A DNA stretch of 12,282 nt from Porphyrobacter sp. (GTDB lineage Bacteria; Pseudomonadota; Alphaproteobacteria; Sphingomonadales; Sphingomonadaceae), in contig JAKFWB010000442.1 in the NCBI GenBank assembly GCA_021732945.1, forward strand, positions 1-12,282. Direction: 5' to 3'. The translations under genes were made by a program, and so were the position numbers. How positions within the stretch are numbered: position 1 is the first letter of the stretch; every line of letters begins with the position of its first letter. Under the pieces are notes generated by a model. The model ran no database searches, was not told the origin of the DNA, and was given only the letters and a program-made list of their open reading frames with translations. Positions 1-5,748 of this stretch are shown here, one piece after another.

Positions 1-782
1 GCATAGAAGGTGGTCGCGGCAAAGCTGGTGCCCTGCTGATAGCTTTCCAGCTTGGTCATATTGACCCCGTTGGTCGCAAATCCGCCGAGCGCCTTGTAAA
101 GCGCGGCGGGGATGTTCTTCACTTCGAAGATGAAGGTCGTCATTGCCGCCTGCCCCGCAAGCTGTCCGGGATCGAGCGGATCGCGCGCCAGAATGACAAA
201 GCGCGTGGTGTTGTCGGCGCTGTCTTCGACCTTGTCTTCGACAATCTCCAGACCATAGAGGCCCGCCGCCAGCACCGGCGAAATCGCTGCAACCTGCGGA
301 TCGCCGAGCTCGGCCACATAGGCCGCCGCGCCCGCTGTATCGGCAAAGCTGAGCGGCACCATGCCGCGGGTCCGCAAAAAGGCGCGGCTTTGTGCAAGGG
401 CGTGTGGATGGCTGTAGGCCGCCTGAAACGGACCTTTCGCACCGGGGATCGCCATCAGCGCATGGCTGATGCGCAGGAAATGTTCCCCCACAATCGAAAG
501 CCCGCTTTCGGGCAGCAGAAAATGGATATCCGCGACCCGCCCCGCTTCCGAATTATCGATGGGTATCATTGCACAGCCCGCACGGCCATCCTTCACCGCG
601 TCGATGGCATCGGCAAAGCTGAAGCATGGGAGCGGCAGTGCCTCGGGCGCCCATTCGCCTGCCGCGCGGTGCGAATTGGCCCCGGGCGCGCCCTGATACG
701 CAATCGCACGTGCGGGATCAGCAGCGGCAGCCGCACGCATTTGGTCAACCATGGCAAGCGCAGGGGCGGGAAAGGATCGCAT
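1..782 (-). CDS. pheA: Prephenate dehydratase with ACT domain (3' end beyond window)
   Basis: Cytoplasmic enzyme that converts prephenate to phenylpyruvate in phenylalanine synthesis. The 260 residues present contain the dehydratase domain (about 25-200): substrate-loop motif YQGAPGANSHRA near 29-40, IPIDNSEAGRV near 74-83, and the EDSADNTTRF motif near 186-195, where T193 is the expected catalytic threonine. An ACT regulatory domain starts near 214 and contains LESYQQGTSF at 245-254, the ESYQ form of the usual ESRP phenylalanine-binding motif. The window ends inside the ACT domain; by family length roughly 30-40 residues are missing. There is no chorismate mutase domain, so this is a monofunctional enzyme. 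The ATG at 782 was chosen because the extra N-terminal residues look like those of relatives; in-frame ATGs at 752 and 740 are alternatives, and none has a clear Shine-Dalgarno. It is divergent from the cytochrome c gene. Family assignment is certain, exact start less so. Confidence 0.95.
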   Translation of the reverse strand, partial: MRSFPAPALAMVDQMRAAAAADPARAIAYQGAPGANSHRAAGEWAPEALPLPCFSFADAIDAVKDGRAGCAMIPIDNSEAGRVADIHFLLPESGLSIVGEHFLRISHALMAIPGAKGPFQAAYSHPHALAQSRAFLRTRGMVPLSFADTAGAAAYVAELGDPQVAAISPVLAAGLYGLEIVEDKVEDSADNTTRFVILARDPLDPGQLAGQAAMTTFIFEVKNIPAALYKALGGFATNGVNMTKLESYQQGTSFAATTFY

Positions 783-901
783 AGGGCACTGGCTGCTATA
801 GCCCCGCGTTGGCGGCGGCAAGCCTGATTGCAAAGCTTGCAAGGATTGATGCCACGATCAGTCTTGCGCGCGTGGACGCCCGACACTATGGGCCTGCCTC
901 G
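783..901. promoter_or_regulatory. Divergent pheA / cytochrome c promoter region with TTGCAA repeat
   Basis: This 119-bp gap must hold the promoters of both divergent genes. At 828-842 the palindrome TTGCAA occurs twice, separated by AGC, giving a near-symmetric 15-bp site that could be an operator. For the plus strand, a weak candidate is TTGCGC at 864-869 with TATGGG at 887-892 (17-bp spacing); that would leave almost no leader before the ATG at 902. No convincing -35/-10 pair was seen for pheA. The operator idea is an inference from symmetry only. Confidence 0.35.
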
Positions 902-1594
902 ATGACACAGGACAATTCTTCGCAAGATAAAGCCGCAGGCCAGAATGGTGGCGGTGATCTGTTCAACACTGCCGCAGGCTGGGTGCTGTTTGCCGCCGGT
1001 CTGGGCCTGGGTCTTTCGATCCTGTCAGGCAAATATTTCCACGGCGATGATCCGCAGCGCCCGGAAAAGCTCGGCTATGTGATCGAAGGTGCAGTTGAAG
1101 AAGGCGTTGCTCCGGCAGAAATGTCGATGGCCGAAGCTCTCAACACGATGCCGGCCGCCGATCTGATTGCTGCGGGCGAAAAGGCCTTCGCCAAGTGCCA
1201 GACCTGCCACACGGTCGACGCGGGCGGAGCCAATGGCATCGGCCCCAACCTCGCGGGCGTGATGGGCGGTCCCGTCGCAGCCAAGGCGGGTTTTGCCTAT
1301 AGCGCGGACTTGAAGGCGCTGGGCGGCAATTGGGATTGGGACCGGATGAATGACTGGCTCAAGAGTCCAAAGGGCTTTGTCGCGGGCACCAAGATGAGCT
1401 TTAACGGTCTTGGCAAGGTAGAAGACCGCGCGGCGATTGCGATGTATCTCAATTCCAAGGGCGCAAACCTCCCGGTTCCCACCTTCGTGGCTGACGCCGC
1501 AGCGGGCGCTGCGCCGGCAGAGGGCGAAGCTGCTGCCCCGGCCGCTGACGCTGCGGAAGCACCCGCGGCTGAACCGGCCGCTGCAACCGAGTAA
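902..1594 (+). CDS. Membrane-anchored class I cytochrome c (CycM/c552-like)
   Basis: A 230-residue c-type cytochrome, predicted to be held in the inner membrane with its heme domain in the periplasm, where it would carry electrons between respiratory complexes such as bc1 and a terminal oxidase. A single hydrophobic segment lies at about 25-42 (WVLFAAGLGLGLSIL), an uncleaved anchor. The heme-binding motif CQTCH is at 99-103, GIGPNLAGV follows at 112-120, and M165 in AGTKMSF is the probable axial methionine. Residues about 195-230 form an Ala/Pro/Glu-rich low-complexity tail. The reading frame stays open upstream to 809, but the start at 902 puts the anchor close to the N-terminus as in CycM proteins; there is no good Shine-Dalgarno for either. 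The gene is convergent with rlmE, 35 bp away. The exact electron partner cannot be told from sequence. Confidence 0.9.
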   Translation: MTQDNSSQDKAAGQNGGGDLFNTAAGWVLFAAGLGLGLSILSGKYFHGDDPQRPEKLGYVIEGAVEEGVAPAEMSMAEALNTMPAADLIAAGEKAFAKCQTCHTVDAGGANGIGPNLAGVMGGPVAAKAGFAYSADLKALGGNWDWDRMNDWLKSPKGFVAGTKMSFNGLGKVEDRAAIAMYLNSKGANLPVPTFVADAAAGAAPAEGEAAAPAADAAEAPAAEPAAATE

Positions 1595-1604
1595 CTGGTG
1601 CATG

Positions 1605-1630
1605 GGTTGGGTGGCGCAAGGCCCTTAACC
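1605..1630. terminator. Weak hairpin between convergent cytochrome c and rlmE genes
   Basis: GGTTGGG at 1605-1611 can pair with CCC at 1622-1624 and AACC at 1627-1630, leaving a two-base bulge and a 10-base loop. It lies between two converging stop codons, the place for a bidirectional terminator. It lacks a clear T run on either strand, so it is a weak candidate. Confidence 0.3.
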
Positions 1631-2289
1631 TAGCCCTTGAATCCCTGAGCAATGACATACCACTCGGACGAGCCCTTGCGGCTCGCCGGGGGTTTGGCGT
1701 GCTTGACGGCGGTGAAGTGCTTCTTGAGCAGCGCCAGCAGATCGCTGTCGGTCCCGCCTGCCAGTACCTTCGCGACGAAGGCACCGCCCGGTGCCAGGTT
1801 CTCCGCCGCAAACCACGCCGCCGCTTCCACCAGCCCCATGGTGCGCAGGTGATCGGTCTGCTTGTGGCCGACTGTGTTGGCGGCCATGTCGGACAGAATC
1901 AGATCAGGCTTTCCGCCCAAGGCCTCGGCCAGCCTTGCCGGGGCTTCATCGGCCATGAAATCCATCTGGAATATCGTCACACCCTCCAGCGGCTCGACCT
2001 CTAGCAGGTCGATCCCGACCACCTCGGCCTTGGGCGATTTGGCACGCACCACCTGCGCCCACCCGCCCGGCGCAATGCCCAGATCGACCACCCGCACGGC
2101 ACCCTTGAGCAGCCCGAACCGCTCATCGAGTTCGATCAGCTTGTAGGCCGCCCGGCTGCGATAGCCATCGGCCTTGGCTTGCTTGACATAGGGGTCATTG
2201 AGCTGGCGTTCGAGCCAGCGCACTTGGCTGGCTGTCCGCCCCTTGGCGGTCTTGACCCGCTTGCTTGGCTCTTTTGTGCCGCGCGTCAT
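1630..2289 (-). CDS. rlmE: 23S rRNA (uridine-2552 2'-O) methyltransferase RlmE/FtsJ
   Basis: S-adenosylmethionine-dependent enzyme of the FtsJ/RrmJ family that methylates the ribose of U2552 in the A-loop of 23S rRNA during large-subunit assembly. The 219-residue protein has the SAM-binding motif VVDLGIAPGGWAQVV at about 67-81 and the complete K-D-K-E catalytic tetrad: K50 (AAYKL), D134 (LSDMA), K174 (VAKV) and E209 (SSEWY). It is about 10 residues longer than the E. coli enzyme, mostly as a basic N-terminal extension rich in Lys and Arg, suited to contact with RNA. Its ATG overlaps the stop codon of the upstream ppx gene (ATGA), so the two are probably transcribed together and translationally coupled. 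All motifs are present and the assignment is secure. Confidence 0.96.
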   Translation of the reverse strand: MTRGTKEPSKRVKTAKGRTASQVRWLERQLNDPYVKQAKADGYRSRAAYKLIELDERFGLLKGAVRVVDLGIAPGGWAQVVRAKSPKAEVVGIDLLEVEPLEGVTIFQMDFMADEAPARLAEALGGKPDLILSDMAANTVGHKQTDHLRTMGLVEAAAWFAAENLAPGGAFVAKVLAGGTDSDLLALLKKHFTAVKHAKPPASRKGSSEWYVIAQGFKG

Positions 2290-3566
2290 TGCGAAGCACG
2301 CCCGGATCTCTGCCCGGATCTTTGTTTTTGCAGCGCCTTCAGCGATTGCTCGGATTGGCGCTCAGCCGCCATCAGGCTTCTAAGGATGCCTTCGCGGATG
2401 CCGCGATCTGCCACCCCCAGCCGCCGCGCGGGCCACAGATCAAGGATCGCCTCAAGGATCGCGCAGCCAGCGACCACCAGATCCGCACGATCCTGCCCGA
2501 TGCAGGGCAGCGTGGCGCGTTCAAACGGCGTCATCACGCTCAGGCGCGCGCTGATCCCGCGCATTTCGGGAGCCGGGACAATCAAACCGTCAACCGCCTT
2601 GCGGTCATAGCTTGGCAGTTCAAGATAGAGGCTGGCGAGCGTGGTCACAGTGCCGCTGGTGCCCAGCAAGCGGATATCACCGTGCCGCGCGGCATTGGCG
2701 ACCCGGGTAGCGAAGGGGGCGAAACTATCGCTGACCAGCTGGCGCATGCGGGCAAAGCGGGCGATGCGCGCGGCCTCGCTATCTTCGCCCCGGCCCACGG
2801 TATCCGTCAGCGAGACAACGCCCCACGGCACGCTTTGCCAGTCAAGGATGCGCGGCACGCGGCTGGCCTCTGCCGTGCCCGCTTCGACTAGTACCAGTTC
2901 GGTCGACCCGCCGCCGATATCGAAGATCACGGCCGGGCCGGTGCCCGCCTCCAGCAGGATGTGGCAGCCCAGCACCGCCAGCCGCGCTTCTTCCTCGGCG
3001 CTGATAATGTCGAGCGCGATGCCGGTTTCCTGCCGCACACGCTCAATGAACTCGAGCCCGTTTTCGGCCCTGCGGCACGCCTCGGTCGCGACCGAGCGCG
3101 CAAGGCGGACATTGCGGCGCTGCAATTTGTCGGCGCAGATCGACAGCGCGGAAAGCGCGCGGTCCATCGCCGGGTTGGACAAGCGCCCGCTTGTCGCCAG
3201 CCCCTCGCCCAGTTTCACCACCCGGCTGAAGGCATCGATCACGGTGAAATCGCGGCCCGATGGCCGGGCGATCAGCAGGCGGCAATTATTGGTGCCAAGG
3301 TCAAGAGCGGCATAGGCCTCGCCATAGGTGGATGGTTTCAGCGCGCCAATCGCATCAAGATCAGCCTCGGCGCGCACGCCGCCCGGCTGCCCGCGCCTCG
3401 CCGGCCGTGCGTCGCTATTGGAGCCCTTGGGCCGGCCATCGCTACCGCCTGTCCTGGGATCGGGCTGAGGGGGGCGTTTGTAGCGGAAATCGGCTACCTT
3501 GCCGGACTTGCCGCCCCGTTTCTTCCCAGCATTTCTATTCATGTCCGGCGGGATTGTTTCCGCCAT
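2286..3566 (-). CDS. Short-form Ppx/GppA phosphatase (exopolyphosphatase or pppGpp phosphohydrolase)
   Basis: Member of the Ppx/GppA family with the ASKHA fold, which cleaves terminal phosphates from polyphosphate and/or pppGpp in the cytoplasm. Numbered from the ATG at 3566 (426 aa), it shows the first phosphate-binding motif LDLGTNNCRLL at 88-98, SVATEACR at 158-165, the acidic EEEARLAVLG at 191-200 holding the presumed catalytic glutamate, FDIGGGSTELV at 215-225, GTSGT near 302-306 and DRGIREGIL near 387-395. It lacks the C-terminal HD-like extension of E. coli Ppx, and carries about 80 extra basic, low-complexity residues before the first motif. Start choice is open: an in-frame TTG at 3575 has GAG seven bases upstream, the ATG at 3566 has only AAGG very close, and an ATG at 3542 is also possible. 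Sequence alone does not separate Ppx from GppA activity. It overlaps rlmE by ATGA. Confidence 0.9.
   Translation of the reverse strand: MAETIPPDMNRNAGKKRGGKSGKVADFRYKRPPQPDPRTGGSDGRPKGSNSDARPARRGQPGGVRAEADLDAIGALKPSTYGEAYAALDLGTNNCRLLIARPSGRDFTVIDAFSRVVKLGEGLATSGRLSNPAMDRALSALSICADKLQRRNVRLARSVATEACRRAENGLEFIERVRQETGIALDIISAEEEARLAVLGCHILLEAGTGPAVIFDIGGGSTELVLVEAGTAEASRVPRILDWQSVPWGVVSLTDTVGRGEDSEAARIARFARMRQLVSDSFAPFATRVANAARHGDIRLLGTSGTVTTLASLYLELPSYDRKAVDGLIVPAPEMRGISARLSVMTPFERATLPCIGQDRADLVVAGCAILEAILDLWPARRLGVADRGIREGILRSLMAAERQSEQSLKALQKQRSGQRSGRASQ
2300..2323. repeat. Two-copy 12-bp tandem repeat at the 3' end of ppx
   Basis: GCCCGGATCT occurs at 2300-2309 and again at 2312-2321, a 12-bp period with near-perfect copies. 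Read on the minus strand it encodes a doubled Q-R-S-G near the C-terminus of the Ppx/GppA protein, just upstream of the rlmE start. It looks like a small replication-slippage duplication. Confidence 0.6.
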
Positions 3567-3630
3567 GCCTTGCAACTTTCATCTCACTACCCGCGCATCC
3601 TTGCGAGCAGCACTTGAAGCCAAGCTAACC

Positions 3631-3665
3631 CAAGCATGGGGCAAGAGCAAGCAACGCCATGCTTG
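3631..3665. promoter_or_regulatory. 9-bp inverted repeat between ppx and tRNA-Gln
   Basis: CAAGCATGG at 3631-3639 and CCATGCTTG at 3657-3665 are perfect reverse complements separated by 17 bases. The right arm overlaps a -35-like TTGACC (3663-3668) on the plus strand, and the site lies about 65 bp upstream of the ppx start on the minus strand. It could be an operator for ppx or for the tRNA, or an RNA hairpin in the ppx leader. No T run follows, so a terminator is unlikely. Function is inferred from symmetry and place only. Confidence 0.4.
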
Positions 3666-3691
3666 ACCTTGCCCGCGCACAAAACTAGGGA
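3663..3691 (+). promoter_or_regulatory. Candidate promoter for tRNA-Gln
   Basis: TTGACC at 3663-3668 matches the sigma-70 -35 consensus at five of six positions. With 17-bp spacing the -10 would be TAGGGA at 3686-3691, a poor match. Position, about 45 bp before the mature tRNA, fits, but the -10 is weak, so confidence is low. Confidence 0.35.
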
Positions 3692-3721
3692 GCGCGCTTG
3701 CTGACGCCGCCGGGCCATGTC

Positions 3722-3741
3722 CGGGGCAGGCCAATGCCCCG
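3722..3741 (+). repeat. Hairpin overlapping the 5' end of tRNA-Gln
   Basis: CGGGGCA at 3722-3728 is the perfect reverse complement of TGCCCCG at 3735-3741, the first seven bases of the tRNA. It is identical to the 3' strand of the tRNA acceptor stem at 3798-3804. In the precursor RNA the leader could therefore pair with the tRNA 5' strand, with a 6-base loop, in competition with the normal acceptor stem. Confidence 0.6.
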
Positions 3742-3808
3742 TCCTCTAATGGTAAGAGAGCGGACTCTGACTCCGTCAATCAAGGTTCGAATCCTTGCGG
3801 GGCATCCA
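3735..3808 (+). tRNA. tRNA-Gln (anticodon CTG)
   Basis: A full cloverleaf can be folded by hand. Acceptor TGCCCCG (3735-3741) pairs with CGGGGCA (3798-3804). The D arm is CTCT/AGAG around AATGGTA. The anticodon stem is GCGGA/TCCGT around loop CTCTGAC, giving anticodon CTG, which reads CAG glutamine codons. The variable loop is CAAT, and the T arm CAAGG/CCTTG encloses TTCGAAT. The discriminator is T3805 and the CCA end is encoded (3806-3808). The acceptor begins with T, as in other bacterial glutamine tRNAs. It lies alone between ppx and the signalling operon. Confidence 0.95.
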
Positions 3809-4056
3809 GCCACACATCCTTTGACCGCCAAACCCGCCCGTCCTCGCAAAAGGCGGACCATGGGCGATTGGTTGCCTGCCTATGGGCGGCGCGTCAGACA
3901 GGGCGCAACAATAGCCAAGGTACGAAGCCTCGCCGTTTGCTTAGCGAAACCTTGTCAGTTTGGTCAGGCACACTACGGCGTCGTGAGGCCATAAACATCC
4001 CTTAAAGATTTTGATGCCACGCCCAGCCGATGGACGAACGGGGTGCTGGACGAGAT
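3809..4056 (+). promoter_or_regulatory. Intergenic region upstream of the signalling operon, candidate promoter
   Basis: This 248-bp gap holds no credible gene. A possible -35 TTGTCA sits at 3952-3957 (five of six consensus bases), with a poor -10 TACGGC at 3974-3979 after 16 bases. The pentamer GTCAG occurs twice, at 3954-3958 and 3963-3967. CCGCC (3825-3829) and GGCGG (3852-3856) could form a loose stem after the tRNA. None of these is strong; the region must still contain the operon promoter unless transcription reads through from the tRNA. Confidence 0.3.
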
Positions 4057-4455
4057 ATGGCTGAAATGGGGGGCTGGGCAGGTCATGTGACCATGCGCCA
4101 TGCGGCCTTTGCGGCGCTTGTCCTGCTATCTGCCGTAATGGTGATTGCCACGCGCGCGCAATGGTTTGCGATTGCAGCTGCGGCCGGAATGGGATGGCTT
4201 GCGGGGCAATGGCGACGGCCAGTCGCAGCACCGCCCCATGCCAATGACCGAATCGCGATTGATCGGGCCATTGAAGTGCCCACAAGTGCGCACAACGCCA
4301 CAAGACGCCGCGGACCGGACCTGAGCGAGCAATTCGCCAAGCTCCAATCGATTGTGGCCAAGGATTCTCTGACCGGGCTGTACAATCGCGCCGGTCTGGA
4401 AACCTTTGTCTAACATCGCCTGCGCAACAGCGAGCCCGGATCGCCGCATTGCCTG

Positions 4456-5730
4456 ATGTTCATCGACATGGATGGCTTCAAGCAAGTCAATGACGCCTTG
4501 GGGCATAGCCAGGGCGACAAGCTGCTGGTCCTGCTGGCCGAACGCCTGAAAATGGTGGTGCGCCACGACTTTGCTGACCAGATTGAGGGCGCTGACACCA
4601 ATGTTGTGGTCGCGCGCTTTGGCGGCGATGAATTCGTGATCTTTGTTGCCAATTCGGGCTCTGGCAATGCGGCCCAGAAACTGGCCAACCGCATCCTGCG
4701 AATACTGGCGGATCCGTTCCAGCTCGGTTCGAAATCGGTGCAGATCGGCGCCAGCATCGGGGTGGCGTTTGCGCCCGATCATGGCGATGATTTCCGCGAG
4801 CTGATCCGCAAGGCCGATGTGGCCATGTACCAGGCCAAGACCCTCGGCAAAAACCGCTGCGAATTCTACCGCGAAGCCCTGCTTGAGGCTGCGCGCGAGG
4901 CCGAGCGTGAAGAGAACGAGGTCCGCGAGGCAATGGCGCGGGGCGAGTTGGAGCTGTATTTCCAGCCGCTGCTGGATGCCCGGACGATGGAGATCTGTTC
5001 GGCCGAAGCCCTGCTGCGCTGGAATCATCCCAAGCGGGGTGTGCTGTCGCCGTGCGATTTCTTTCCTGCGATCAAGCGGTCCAATCTCACCGCGGCCATC
5101 GACGAATGGGTGATCAACAGCGCGGTTTCCAAGATTGCCGAGCTGGAGCGGGCCGGAATCCCGCTGATGATCGCCGTGAATGTCTCACCCAATCGGCTGG
5201 AGACGCTTGAATTTCCCTCGCTCATCCGATCCGTGATCGGGCGCTGGAAATGCTCGCCGCAATTGCTTCAGATCGAAGCGACTGAAGATGCGGCCGTATC
5301 CAATCCGCAGGTCAACCTCAGGAACCTTGGCAAGCTGACCGACCTTGGGGTGAGCATAGCGATCGATGATTTCGGGACCGGCTATTCCAATCTCGCCAAT
5401 CTCATCATGCTACCCGTGTCGCGCCTGAAGATCGACCGGTCGCTGTTGAAGGATATCGAGCACCGCCCGGAAGCCTATGTGCTGGTGCAGACCATCATCA
5501 GCCTCGCCAATAGTCTCGGGTTCCATTCGGTGGCGGAAGGTGTGGAGACAGAACGGCAGATGCAGATTTTGCAGTCCATGGGCTGCGATGTGTTGCAGGG
5601 TTTTCTGTTTTCGCGGCCCATCACGTTTGAACAGCTCAAGCTGCTGCATCACAGCTTCCCGGGCCGACCCGGTAGGCCTGAATTTATCAAGAATAAACTA
5701 ACCCCCGCTAATCGGCGGGTCGCAGCTTAA
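4456..5730 (+). CDS. Possible soluble GGDEF(partial)-EAL product from internal start
   Basis: If translation restarts after the premature stop, the first ATG at 4456 would give a 424-residue cytoplasmic protein. It would lack the membrane anchor and the N-terminal strand and DxLTGLxNR motif of the GGDEF domain, so diguanylate cyclase activity is doubtful even though FGGDEF (55-60) remains. The EAL phosphodiesterase domain is complete: EALLRW at 184-189, VNVSPNRL at 241-248, IEATED at 273-278, DDFGTGYSNL at 304-313, LKID at 324-327, AEGVET at 360-365 and QGFLFSRP at 381-388. On known EAL chemistry these residues would bind metal and cleave c-di-GMP to pGpG. No Shine-Dalgarno is visible before 4456, so expression is uncertain; this entry is the 3' half of the interrupted gene, not an additional locus. 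Confidence 0.45.
   Translation: MFIDMDGFKQVNDALGHSQGDKLLVLLAERLKMVVRHDFADQIEGADTNVVVARFGGDEFVIFVANSGSGNAAQKLANRILRILADPFQLGSKSVQIGASIGVAFAPDHGDDFRELIRKADVAMYQAKTLGKNRCEFYREALLEAAREAEREENEVREAMARGELELYFQPLLDARTMEICSAEALLRWNHPKRGVLSPCDFFPAIKRSNLTAAIDEWVINSAVSKIAELERAGIPLMIAVNVSPNRLETLEFPSLIRSVIGRWKCSPQLLQIEATEDAAVSNPQVNLRNLGKLTDLGVSIAIDDFGTGYSNLANLIMLPVSRLKIDRSLLKDIEHRPEAYVLVQTIISLANSLGFHSVAEGVETERQMQILQSMGCDVLQGFLFSRPITFEQLKLLHHSFPGRPGRPEFIKNKLTPANRRVAA
5704..5719 (+). repeat. Small hairpin at the end of the GGDEF-EAL gene
   Basis: CCCGC at 5704-5708 pairs with GCGGG at 5715-5719 around a six-base loop, within the last codons of the gene and 30 bp before the TonB receptor start. It might slow or process the transcript between genes 1 and 2, but it is short and lacks a T run. 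Confidence 0.3.
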
Positions 5731-5748
5731 TCGGAACACAAGAAAACA

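Larger units (their letters stand above)
4057..5730 (+). pseudogene. Membrane GGDEF-EAL c-di-GMP protein gene interrupted by in-frame TAA
   Basis: Codons 1-118 and the downstream reading frame are in the same phase and together make one GGDEF-EAL protein of about 556 residues; a single TAA at 4411-4413 (codon 119) separates them. Before the stop are two membrane segments (about 15-32 and 37-51), a linker, and the start of the GGDEF domain, KDSLTGLYNRAGLETFV. After it the domain continues without loss (HRLRNSEPGSPHCLMFIDMDGFKQVND), GGDEF at 189-193 is intact, no RxxD inhibitory site precedes it, and a full EAL domain follows. One base change, for example CAA to TAA, explains the break; no bases are missing. 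Start at 4057 follows a GGA six bases upstream; ATG 4030 is an alternative. It is first in the operon, 18 bp before the TonB receptor gene. Sequencing error, recent decay and readthrough all remain possible. Confidence 0.8.

Noticed and set aside
3735..3808. tRNA-Gln as attachment site of an integrated element
   Set aside because: No integrase gene is present and no direct repeat of the tRNA 3' end was found downstream; only the short upstream acceptor-strand copy exists.
3579..3994. Small open frames on both strands around the tRNA (for example 3579-3779 minus and 3698-3994 plus)
   Set aside because: They overlap the tRNA-Gln gene, show no domain and no ribosome binding site, and look like chance frames in GC-rich DNA.
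4414..4455. Frameshift or insertion as the cause of the broken GGDEF-EAL gene
   Set aside because: Reading frames on both sides are in the same phase and the 42 intervening bases translate into plausible GGDEF residues, so only a nonsense codon is needed.
4126..5028. Long open frame on the minus strand (300 codons) opposite the GGDEF-EAL gene
   Set aside because: It is the antisense shadow of a gene with clear GGDEF and EAL motifs; its translation has no recognisable domain.
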